NCBI GenBank assembly: GCA_022678445.1
Contig: JALBWU010000005.1
Span: 1 to 39,684, forward strand
From: Candidatus Aramenus sp. CH1
Lineage (GTDB): Archaea > Thermoproteota > Thermoprotei_A > Sulfolobales > Sulfolobaceae
Direction of reading: 5' to 3'
Length of the DNA: 39,684 bases
This document shows positions 32,163 to 38,998 of the stretch, in pieces. The number at the start of each line of letters is the position of its first letter. Within the stretch, counting starts at the first letter, position 1. The notes under the pieces are model-generated. The model was given only the letters and a program-made list of their open reading frames with translations, made no database searches and had not been told where the DNA came from. Position numbers and translations under genes: made by a program.

Positions 32163-33357
32163 ACTCTTTTAGTAAGCTCAAAACCTGTTTCTCTATTTTT
32201 TCCCCAAGGTATTTCTTTATTTCAAGGTACTTATCTTCGTCCAAGACCTTTACCTCCCCGTCCTTTACCGCTATGTCAAGCTCGAGGTCCACGTACCTTA
32301 TCTTCCCCCTCAAGAGTTCTGGGGGCGTAGAGATGTTGATGTACTTCCCCTTTAACCTTCCGTCCCTGGAGTAGTAGTTGTGGACCTCGTACCATTTGCC
32401 CGAGTCGACCTCCATGACGTCGTAGTCCCCTTCCTCCTTCTCTATTCCGAGGCCGTCATAGAGCCCACCGGGGGAGATCTCCCTCATTAGCCAAAGCTTG
32501 TAGCCCTCGTTGCTAACATCCTTTTTTATCACCTTTCCTTCCCTCAGCCTAATTGTGCCCCCAAGCTTCACGTGTTCTATCTCCATGAAGTCCTTGATGA
32601 GCTCGTCGAACATGTCCTTTGGTTCCCTCTCGTCGACCTCGTTGAAGCTCAGCTTTAGCATGTGGTGGAACCTCTGGGTCTCCAAGATCTTCCCCCTCAC
32701 TTCGTCTAGATAGAGCTTGTCCTCAAGGGAGGGCAGTACCATGGAGAAGTCCTCTCCCTGCTTGAAGTCTTCGTTATCGTACCTCATGGCCAACCTCTCC
32801 AGTTCCCCCCGGAGCTCTCTCTCGTCAGCGTAGGGGGCATTGCTCCTCCACTTTACGTTGTAGCCCTTCTTGTTGAAGGGGAGGCTGATCTTTAGCAATA
32901 CCTCCCTTTTCCTCACGTGTTCGGAGAAGTAAGTCCTTCCCTCTCCCCTCCACACGAAGGCATATCTGCCAACAGCCTTTACCTCGTCCAGCCCCAGCTT
33001 CCCGTCGTAGGGTGGCCTCACCACTAGTCCCCTCTCCATGCACGGCTCCACTTTAAAGTCCATGTATGTGCAGTCCTCCGTCTCGATCACTGAGTAGAGC
33101 TTCACTGGGGACTTCCACACTATTGATGCCTTGAACACTTCCTTTAGGAAGTTACTTACGTCTTGACCTATTGCGATTAAGTGGCCCTCGTCGTTGTTCT
33201 TTATGGTAACATCAGCTGGGGCTCTTACTACTCCCTCGTTAAACCTCTGGGCTATCTCTGGGCTCTGTTGAACTACTTGAAACCTTTCCTTTGCCAAGTA
33301 GGTTAGAGCTGTAGCATATATCCCCCTAATTCTTACCCTTAATTTTCTGGAAGACAT
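32149..33357 (-). CDS. FAU-1 (RNase E/G-like) RNA-binding protein
   Basis: The 402-residue protein fits archaeal FAU-1, an AU-rich RNA-binding, RNase E/G-like protein. It opens with an S1-like RVRIRGIYATALTYLAKE, has a long middle region, and ends with a DUF402-like part (KGKYINISTPPELLRGKIRYVDLELDIAV) typical of the family's C-terminus. It would act on RNA in the cytoplasm, possibly in rRNA maturation or decay. Its start overlaps the aconitase end by 32 nt, and the RGIY segment is family-conserved, so the overlap is genuine. Confidence 0.85.
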   Translation of the reverse strand: MSSRKLRVRIRGIYATALTYLAKERFQVVQQSPEIAQRFNEGVVRAPADVTIKNNDEGHLIAIGQDVSNFLKEVFKASIVWKSPVKLYSVIETEDCTYMDFKVEPCMERGLVVRPPYDGKLGLDEVKAVGRYAFVWRGEGRTYFSEHVRKREVLLKISLPFNKKGYNVKWRSNAPYADERELRGELERLAMRYDNEDFKQGEDFSMVLPSLEDKLYLDEVRGKILETQRFHHMLKLSFNEVDEREPKDMFDELIKDFMEIEHVKLGGTIRLREGKVIKKDVSNEGYKLWLMREISPGGLYDGLGIEKEEGDYDVMEVDSGKWYEVHNYYSRDGRLKGKYINISTPPELLRGKIRYVDLELDIAVKDGEVKVLDEDKYLEIKKYLGEKIEKQVLSLLKEFTVA

Positions 33358-35815
33358 AGTTGAGGATTCCCCCGTACTTAACGTAGTTGACCTCAGCCTC
33401 GGTGTCTATCCTGGCCACTCCCTCGAACTCCCTCTTGCCGTCCTTGCCTATTACCTCTACCTTCACCTTTGGCCTCACTTTAAGCTCAAAGTGCAAGTTA
33501 ACGGTCTCGTCGCCTTTGATGCCTATGTCCTTCCAGCTCACGCTCTCTATTGGCACTACCCCCATGGCTACGAGGTTGCTCCTGTGGATCCTCTCAAAGC
33601 TCTCAGCTATTACCGCCCTTACTCCTAGGAGAGCAGTGACCTTTGCCGCCCAGTCCCTGGAGCTTCCCGTGCCGTACTGCTTCCCGGCGAATATCACAAG
33701 GGGCACTCCCTCTTGCTTGTACCTCATTGCCACCTCGTAGACTGTGCCCTCCTTGCCGTCGGGGTAGTGCACTGTGTACCCTCCCTCCCTGTTCACCATG
33801 AAGTTCTTGAGCTTGGGGTTGGCGAAGCCTCCCCTGAGCATCACCTCGTGATTCCCTCTCCTAGCACCATATGTGTTAAGCTCTGTGGCCCCTAGGGCGC
33901 GTAAGTACTTTCCGGCGTCGGAGTTCTGCAGAATGGGCCCAGCTGGGGATATGTGGTCAGTGGTTACCTTGTCTCCAAGTAGCAGGAGTATCCTGGCGTT
34001 CCTTACCTCCTTGAAGGGTTGGGCTTCCTTGAACCAAGGTGGCTCAACTATGTAGGTGCTCTCCTTCCACTCGTACACTTTCCCTGGGGAGATGCTAAGG
34101 CCCTTCCAGTTCTCGTCTCCCTCGAATACGTTTGCGTACATCTCCTTGAAGAACTCAGGCTTCAAGGCCAGGCTCATGTACTCCGAGATCTCCTTTAGCG
34201 AGGGCCACACGTCCCTTAAGTAAACAGGCCTCCCGTTGGGATCAACGGCTATTGGGCTCTCTGGGTCTAGATTTATCTTCCCGTAGATGGCGTAAGCCAC
34301 CACGAGTATAGGAGACGCCAAGTAAGTGCCTTTCAGTAGGGGGTTTATCCTCCCCTCGAAGTTCCTGTTTCCGCTTATTACCGCGTAAACCTCCAGGTTG
34401 TTTTCCCTTACGTCCTTCTCCACGTCACTGGGTAAGGGCCCCGCGTTGCCTATGCAGGTAGTACACCCAAAGCCCACAACGTGGAACCCTAGGGCCTCCA
34501 AGTAGGGGATGAGATTACCCTCCTTCAAGTACTTGTACACAACAGGAGAGCCTGGGGCCATGGACGTCTTGACGTAGGGCTTGCTCCTCAGACCTAGTTC
34601 CACAGCCTTCTTTGCCAGGAGTCCTGCACCTATCATTACGGTGGGGTTGGAGGTGTTTGTGCAACTGGTTATTGCAGATATGACGACGCTCCCGTCCTCC
34701 ACTATCCTCCCTCTCTTCCCGCTCACCTTCAGCTTTTTCATCTCCCTTAGCGGGACCCTCTCGTCTGGATTTCTCGGCCCCGCAAGGGAGGGCTCAATCT
34801 CGCTTAGGTCTATCTCTACCTCGTCGTTGTAGTCTGGCTCCTCCTTTCCAGTGTAGAACATCCCCTGTTCCTTAGCGTACTTCTCCACTATCTCGTAGTC
34901 CCTGTTGGTAGCCTTCAAGTACTTGAGAGTCTGTTCGTCTATTGGGAAGTAGCCCACCGTAGCCCCGTACTCGGGGGCCATGTTGGCTATTGTTGCCCTG
35001 TCCGGGACTGAGAGGAGGGATACTGAGGGGCCGTAGAACTCCACGAACTTGCCCACCACTCCCTTCTTCCTCAACATCTCCGTTATGAAGAGGACGACGT
35101 CAGTTGGAGTGACGCCCTCCTTGACCCCCCCAACTAGCCTTACCCCCACCACTTCTGGGACTGTCATGAAGTACGGTTCGCCCAACATTACGGCCTCAGC
35201 CTCAAGCCCTCCCACTCCCCACGCTAGGACGCTCAAGCCGTTTACCATGGTCGTGTGGGAGTCGGTGCCAATGACGACCTCTGGGAACGCTACGCCGTCC
35301 TTTATCGCAATTACCCTGCTCAAGTACTCCAGGTTGATCTGGTGTATTATACCCTTACCCGGTGGCACGACCCTGAGGTTGTTGAACGCCCCTTGTGCCC
35401 ACTTGAGGAACTTGTATCTCTCGGCGTTCCTCTCGAACTCCTTCTTCATGTTTAGACTCAGGGAGTACTCTGTGCCGTAGTAGTCGACCTGCACTGAGTG
35501 GTCTATGACCAAGTCTGACTGGACTACGGGGTTCACGAGCTCGGGGTCTTTCCCAAGCCTCTTGAGCTCGGACCTCATTGCAGCCAGGTCCACCAGGAGG
35601 GGCACTCCAGTGTAGTCCTGCATTATCACCCTGGTCGGCATGATGGTTATGTCCTTCCCCACCTTCCTGCCCAACAGGTTTTCTAGGCTATCCTTTCCCA
35701 CCTTTTCCCCTAGGTTTCTGCCCACGTTCTCCACGAGGACCTTTAGGGAGAAGGGGAAGTTGTCAACTCCTAGCTTTTTGATGGAGTAATACTCGTAATT
35801 CCCAAGTTTCTCCAT
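33326..35815 (-). CDS. acnA: Aconitate hydratase
   Basis: Interconverts citrate and isocitrate through cis-aconitate. The 829-residue protein has the [4Fe-4S] cysteines C385 (ITSCTNTSNP), C451 and C454 (GFGCTTCIGNAG), TDSHTTMVNGL near residue 185, and the swivel-domain GKQYGTGSSRDWAAK near residue 720. It is a little shorter than bacterial AcnA (about 890). A TATA-like element on the minus strand (about 35835-35845) is centred 26 nt before the ATG, giving a leaderless transcript. FAU-1 follows on the same mRNA. Confidence 0.95.
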   Translation of the reverse strand: MEKLGNYEYYSIKKLGVDNFPFSLKVLVENVGRNLGEKVGKDSLENLLGRKVGKDITIMPTRVIMQDYTGVPLLVDLAAMRSELKRLGKDPELVNPVVQSDLVIDHSVQVDYYGTEYSLSLNMKKEFERNAERYKFLKWAQGAFNNLRVVPPGKGIIHQINLEYLSRVIAIKDGVAFPEVVIGTDSHTTMVNGLSVLAWGVGGLEAEAVMLGEPYFMTVPEVVGVRLVGGVKEGVTPTDVVLFITEMLRKKGVVGKFVEFYGPSVSLLSVPDRATIANMAPEYGATVGYFPIDEQTLKYLKATNRDYEIVEKYAKEQGMFYTGKEEPDYNDEVEIDLSEIEPSLAGPRNPDERVPLREMKKLKVSGKRGRIVEDGSVVISAITSCTNTSNPTVMIGAGLLAKKAVELGLRSKPYVKTSMAPGSPVVYKYLKEGNLIPYLEALGFHVVGFGCTTCIGNAGPLPSDVEKDVRENNLEVYAVISGNRNFEGRINPLLKGTYLASPILVVAYAIYGKINLDPESPIAVDPNGRPVYLRDVWPSLKEISEYMSLALKPEFFKEMYANVFEGDENWKGLSISPGKVYEWKESTYIVEPPWFKEAQPFKEVRNARILLLLGDKVTTDHISPAGPILQNSDAGKYLRALGATELNTYGARRGNHEVMLRGGFANPKLKNFMVNREGGYTVHYPDGKEGTVYEVAMRYKQEGVPLVIFAGKQYGTGSSRDWAAKVTALLGVRAVIAESFERIHRSNLVAMGVVPIESVSWKDIGIKGDETVNLHFELKVRPKVKVEVIGKDGKREFEGVARIDTEAEVNYVKYGGILNYVFQKIKGKN

Positions 35816-35849
35816 AAGACTAGGTTCGGCACGGAGTTAAAAAGCAAAT

Positions 35850-35871
35850 CCTAGAAAACTTAATTTCTAGG
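35850..35871. promoter_or_regulatory. Inverted repeat over the TATA box of the nucleotidyltransferase-like gene
   Basis: CCTAGAAA (35850-35857) and TTTCTAGG (35864-35871) are perfect 8-bp arms separated by acttaa. The TATA-like cttaattt (35859-35866) sits in the centre, 25 nt before the GTG at 35888. A dimeric regulator bound here would block TBP. The aconitase gene diverges on the other side. Confidence 0.55.
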
Positions 35872-35887
35872 CGGAGTACCATACATT

Positions 35888-36523
35888 GTGGAGTTGTCAA
35901 GCCTCTGCAATAAGGTTAAGGCATTGGGCTATTTCGGCTCCTTTGCCAGGGACGAATACGTTGAGGGGATCTCAGATGTCAACGTCTTCGCAGTGACCAG
36001 CGACAAGTCTGTCCTTTTGGAGTTGGCAAGCGAGGGATACTCCCCCCTAGTGGTCTCAGAGGAGGAGTTAGAAGGAATGTGCAGGGAAGGGGACCCCATC
36101 TGTTACTACCTGCTAATGGACTCTAAGGTGGTCTGCGGCGATCTGAAGGTGAACTTCGTTAAGACTCCCCACACTTGTGAAAGGTTGAGGAAGCAAATAC
36201 AGAGCTTTCTAAAGATGAGCATTGAGGGCTACAAGAGAGGTGACGAGGTGAGCGCCCTCAGCAACGCCTACAAGAGCTTTAGGTCACTGATCCAGTGGAA
36301 AAAATGTCTGATTAGCGACAATATACCCCTGTCCAAGGCGGATCTTGAGAGCTCGTGCAGTGAACTTGGCCTCGAGTGCGACGTTTTCGAGGACCTGCTG
36401 AGGCTGAGGGATACCAAGACCCCAATCACGATCTGGAGCATAAACAAGCTGTACAACGTCTTGAAGAAGTACGTTGAACTCCCATTTCCTTCTCCTGCTG
36501 AAGAAGCTTTCGGGAAGAAGTAA
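35888..36523 (+). CDS. Nucleotidyltransferase-like protein with helical C-terminal domain
   Basis: The 211-residue protein has a short nucleotidyltransferase fold: LGYFGSFARDEYVEGISDVNVFAV. G17-S18 and D30 are present, but the second metal Asp of the usual DxD is N32, so activity may be weakened or lost. The second half (about 95-205) is helical (RKQIQSFLKMSIEGYKRGDEVSALSNAYKSFRS) like a HEPN or MNT-associated domain, though no RxxxxH motif is visible. MNT/HEPN pairs form toxin-antitoxin systems; here both parts may be in one protein. GTG start set by the TATA spacing. Confidence 0.65.
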   Translation: MELSSLCNKVKALGYFGSFARDEYVEGISDVNVFAVTSDKSVLLELASEGYSPLVVSEEELEGMCREGDPICYYLLMDSKVVCGDLKVNFVKTPHTCERLRKQIQSFLKMSIEGYKRGDEVSALSNAYKSFRSLIQWKKCLISDNIPLSKADLESSCSELGLECDVFEDLLRLRDTKTPITIWSINKLYNVLKKYVELPFPSPAEEAFGKK

Positions 36524-36524
36524 A

Positions 36525-36547
36525 CCTTTTAATTCTTCATGAAGAAT
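36525..36547 (+). promoter_or_regulatory. TATA box and perfect 16-bp palindrome before the DUF2258-like gene
   Basis: ccttttaattct (36525-36536) is centred 26 nt before the ATG at 36556. ATTCTTCA followed by TGAAGAAT (36532-36547) is a perfect palindrome, overlapping the TATA 3' end and the transcription-start zone. This looks like an operator for a dimeric repressor, possibly the gene product itself. Confidence 0.5.
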
Positions 36548-36555
36548 ATTTAATT

Positions 36556-37014
36556 ATGGCAGAAGAACAGAGGGATATTGAAAGGGCTGAAGAATACGTC
36601 CAGTTAACTCCTAGAACTACTGCTCTAGGTGGGAACAAGTTCGAGCTGTCGACTGGGCTTATAATTGCTGCTAGGTACGCGGACAAGCTGAGAAGGGTAG
36701 CGCTAGTTGCCCTAAGCAAGATAGCCCCCAGGGACGTGATCATAAGAGACATCTCGGAGCTCAACAAGAAGCTCTTCGACGAGATAACTCAGAAGAACAT
36801 AGGCAAACTAGACGTGATAAGGCTAGTAGTTGTTGCAGAGTACGAGCCTGAAGAGAAGAAGATCAAGTTCGAGAACGTACAGATTCAAAGGTTCTACACG
36901 GAGGAACAGTGCAAGAAGATGCAGGAAGACGTAGTAAAGGAGAACCAGAGGCTCAAGGAGGAGCTAGATAGCGTCAAAAAAGAGATCCAACACCTCATGT
37001 CGATAATAAAGTGA
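36556..37014 (+). CDS. DUF2258-like protein with C-terminal coiled coil
   Basis: The 152-residue protein begins MAEEQRDIERAEEYVQLTPRTTALGGNKFELSTGLIIAARYADKLRRVALVAL, has a beta/alpha middle part (KLDVIRLVVVAEYEPEEKKIKFENVQIQRFY) and ends with a coiled coil (about 118-150, VVKENQRLKEELDSVKKEIQHLM). From memory it resembles the archaeal DUF2258 family, suggested to bind DNA; I am only fairly sure. It is preceded by a palindromic operator. Confidence 0.6.
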   Translation: MAEEQRDIERAEEYVQLTPRTTALGGNKFELSTGLIIAARYADKLRRVALVALSKIAPRDVIIRDISELNKKLFDEITQKNIGKLDVIRLVVVAEYEPEEKKIKFENVQIQRFYTEEQCKKMQEDVVKENQRLKEELDSVKKEIQHLMSIIK

Positions 37015-37043
37015 AAAGGGGGAAAAAGAATTGTTTTTAGTCT

Positions 37044-37355
37044 TTATCCCTTGATCAACCCTATTACGAAGCCTATTATGAACGCTATGGAGTTGTACGG
37101 CAGGAAGTTAATGTAACTGTTAACTTCTCCCTCAGCTTGCGTCAGCTTCTGGCCCAGTGCAACAAGGGCGTGTTCAACCGTCGTGGGGGACAGGGCGCCT
37201 ATCGCTATGAGGATGATTATTATGGCAAGTATCGTCAAGCCTATCTTCACGGCGTTCTTGACTATGTAACCCACTAGAAGGCCTATGATGAAGGTGACTA
37301 TCAGCGAGATAACGTCTGCTGTAGTTAAGGAAGAGATTGAAGGGTCAAAGGACAT
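37044..37355 (-). CDS. Small membrane protein, possibly FUN14-like
   Basis: The ATG at 37355 (MSFDPSIS) gives 103 residues; longer in-frame starts run into the opposite gene. It has a hydrophobic helix at about 14-32 (VISLIVTFIIGLLVGYIVK), a second at about 35-55 (AVKIGLTILAIIIILIAIG), an amphipathic region and a third helix at about 84-102 (IAFIIGFVIGLIKG). The GY..K pattern recalls FUN14. A TATA-like element at about 37372-37383 on the minus strand fits. Function unknown. Confidence 0.6.
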   Translation of the reverse strand: MSFDPSISSLTTADVISLIVTFIIGLLVGYIVKNAVKIGLTILAIIIILIAIGALSPTTVEHALVALGQKLTQAEGEVNSYINFLPYNSIAFIIGFVIGLIKG

Positions 37356-37371
37356 AAACAGTTCACTCTTC

Positions 37372-37400
37372 AGAATAATATTGTAGACAACCTTATAAAT
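37372..37400. promoter_or_regulatory. Divergent promoters for the FUN14-like and Lys/Glu-tailed genes
   Basis: The plus-strand TATA cttataaatt (37392-37401) is centred about 26 nt before the ATG at 37422, giving a leaderless transcript. The opposite strand has a TATA-like element at about 37372-37383 for the ATG at 37355. The two starts are only 67 nt apart. Confidence 0.5.
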
Positions 37401-37421
37401 TTTGACGTCTTGGTAAAGCCT

Positions 37422-37745
37422 ATGAAGGTTGTTAAGTACCATCTCAAGGCCAAGGTTCAAGCGGGAGGAAAGGAAGAGGTAAGGGAGTCGACGTTTAGGC
37501 ACTTAGCCAACGCAAGGAAGTACATGAAGGAGACTGTCGAGAGGCTGGGCGCAAAGTGCTCAAAACTAAACGTTGCTGGAGACACTTACACAATGCAGTG
37601 CGAGGGCGACTCAGTTAAGGTCTTTTTCGAGGTCAAGAGGGAGAGGATAAAGAGGGTAAAGAAGGAGACAGAGAAGAAAGAGGAGAAGAAACAAGAACAG
37701 AAATCAGAACAAAAAATCGTTGAAAATAAGGAACAGGGTTCCTAA
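37422..37745 (+). CDS. Hypothetical protein with charged Lys/Glu tail
   Basis: The ATG at 37422 (MKVVKYHLKAKVQ) gives 107 residues and is set by the leaderless TATA spacing. The first part has beta strands and an HLANARKYMKETVERLG helix; C49 and C60 are present. The last about 35 residues are almost only Lys, Glu and Gln. The domain is unknown; a basic/acidic tail of this kind is common in ribosome-associated or nucleic-acid-binding proteins of hyperthermophiles, but this is inference. Confidence 0.65.
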   Translation: MKVVKYHLKAKVQAGGKEEVRESTFRHLANARKYMKETVERLGAKCSKLNVAGDTYTMQCEGDSVKVFFEVKRERIKRVKKETEKKEEKKQEQKSEQKIVENKEQGS

Positions 37746-37749
37746 AAAC

Positions 37750-38130
37750 TTACATCATTACTACTTGTAAACGTGATAACAGCTCTTCCTTTGCCGTCTT
37801 CACTAGTCTCTCCAAGTCCTCAACTATTTTTCTGTACACGCTTTCCTTCTCTACCCAGTACACGTAGTTTGGCCTACCCTTCTGTTTGCCCTGCTCGTTT
37901 ACCTTCTCTCTGTTGATTAGTCCCTTGTAAAGCAAGCTGTTTATGGACTTGCTTATTGACGCCTTAGTCACGTGCAGTTCGTTTGCCAGCTCGTCCGCGT
38001 ACATCTTCTTGTCCTTGGCCATGAGTACGTGGAGCACCTCTACGTCGCTCCTTGAAACGCCGTACAGGAACGCTATTAGCTCGTGTAGCTCTACTTCCCT
38101 TCCGTCTGGAAATCTTATCTTTTCCGACAT
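37750..38130 (-). CDS. Lrs14-family winged-helix regulator
   Basis: The 126-residue protein (ATG at 38130, MSEKIRFPDGREVELHELIAFLYGVSRSDVEVLHVLM) matches the crenarchaeal Lrs14 family: helix-turn-helix ADELANELHVTKASISKSINSLLYKGLINREKV, a wing with KGRPNYVYWV, and a C-terminal dimerisation coiled coil (VYRKIVEDLERLVKTAKEELLSRL). Lrs14 proteins regulate growth phase, biofilm and archaellum genes in Sulfolobales. An AT-rich stretch lies upstream. It converges with the Lys/Glu-tailed gene. Confidence 0.88.
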   Translation of the reverse strand: MSEKIRFPDGREVELHELIAFLYGVSRSDVEVLHVLMAKDKKMYADELANELHVTKASISKSINSLLYKGLINREKVNEQGKQKGRPNYVYWVEKESVYRKIVEDLERLVKTAKEELLSRLQVVMM

Positions 38131-38142
38131 ACTTATTCCCAA

Positions 38143-38387
38143 ATTTTACATGTGCTTTTTTAACTTAAAAAATCAGCATATGATAAAATGTGAAAATAGT
38201 AAAATTAATCTATTTCTCTATATCTGTTCACATTTCTATACATATCTATAATATATTTACACAAACTTAGTGGAGAAATATGTACATTTATATTAATCGG
38301 TAAACTTCGTTAATATTAACTGAGTTAAACTTTCTCTCTCGTGGCATTAATAACCGCGTTTTTATTAAACGTAGTAAATATTATGTT
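38143..38387. promoter_or_regulatory. AT-rich divergent intergenic region with palindrome
   Basis: About 245 very AT-rich bases lie between the Lrs14-type gene and the HTH gene. It contains gttaatattaac (38309-38320, a perfect 12-bp palindrome). A TATA-like tttttattaaac at about 38359-38370 is centred 24 nt before the ATG at 38388. Lrs14 proteins often bind their own upstream region, so autoregulation is possible. Confidence 0.45.
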
Positions 38388-38705
38388 ATGGAGCTAAAGA
38401 CCTATTGCGAGGAGTCCTACGTTAACGTGGTCCCCTTCTTGAGGGCAGCGATTATAAAGGCCTTGACGCGAAGGGGGTTCCCAGTAAAGAAGGCCGTGAA
38501 AGTGTTAGGCGTGTCCACGACGGCCTACGAGAGGCACGCCTGCGACGAGAGGGTTGACAGGATACTCAACGACGAGGAACTTGGGGACATGGTAGAGGCT
38601 TTAGCGTCAAGGATACTCGTAGGGGAGAGGATAGAGCCATCAACCTTCTGCGTCCTTTGCACCAGGTCGAGAAAGCTCTTTGGCCTCAAGGAGTGTACCT
38701 ACTGA
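38388..38705 (+). CDS. HTH transcriptional regulator with C-terminal Cys cluster
   Basis: The 105-residue protein begins MELKTYCEESYVNVVPFLRAAIIKALTRRGFPVKKAVKVLGVSTTAYERHA. Residues 17-50 form a helix-turn-helix like that of the archaeal COG2522 regulators. The C-terminal part has FCVLCTRSRK and KECTY, so cysteines that could bind a metal are grouped near residues 88-103. It stands divergent from the Lrs14-type gene. The target genes are unknown. Confidence 0.75.
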   Translation: MELKTYCEESYVNVVPFLRAAIIKALTRRGFPVKKAVKVLGVSTTAYERHACDERVDRILNDEELGDMVEALASRILVGERIEPSTFCVLCTRSRKLFGLKECTY

Positions 38706-38721
38706 GGGGAAGGTTCCCTGT

Positions 38722-38958
38722 TTATTTTTTCCTTAGCATAGCGTTAAGCCTTACAATAGACGCCATTACGATCAAGAGACAGAGGATCAATATCATGGCT
38801 ATGTTTAAGAAAAAGCCGTAGAGTGACGAGTCAGGGAAAGAGAACAAGTACTCCATGAACTGGTAGAACCATGGGATTGAGATTAGCCTGGAAAGCACTA
38901 AGAGGAGGAACATGACGGCCTTGCCCGTTGCTCGGTTCAACGTGAGGGCTAAGTCCAT
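38722..38958 (-). CDS. Small two-TM membrane protein
   Basis: The ATG at 38958 gives 78 residues: MDLALTLNRATGK, then hydrophobic helices at about 13-32 and 47-70, and a basic C-terminus (RLNAMLRKK). A TATA-like atttatta on the minus strand (about 38984-38993) is centred about 29 nt upstream. A longer frame reaching 39153 is rejected because its N-terminal part is the end of TnpB. Function unknown. Confidence 0.6.
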   Translation of the reverse strand: MDLALTLNRATGKAVMFLLLVLSRLISIPWFYQFMEYLFSFPDSSLYGFFLNIAMILILCLLIVMASIVRLNAMLRKK

Positions 38959-38998
38959 AGCAAAATAATGATGGTAATACATTAATAAATCTCTTCCA

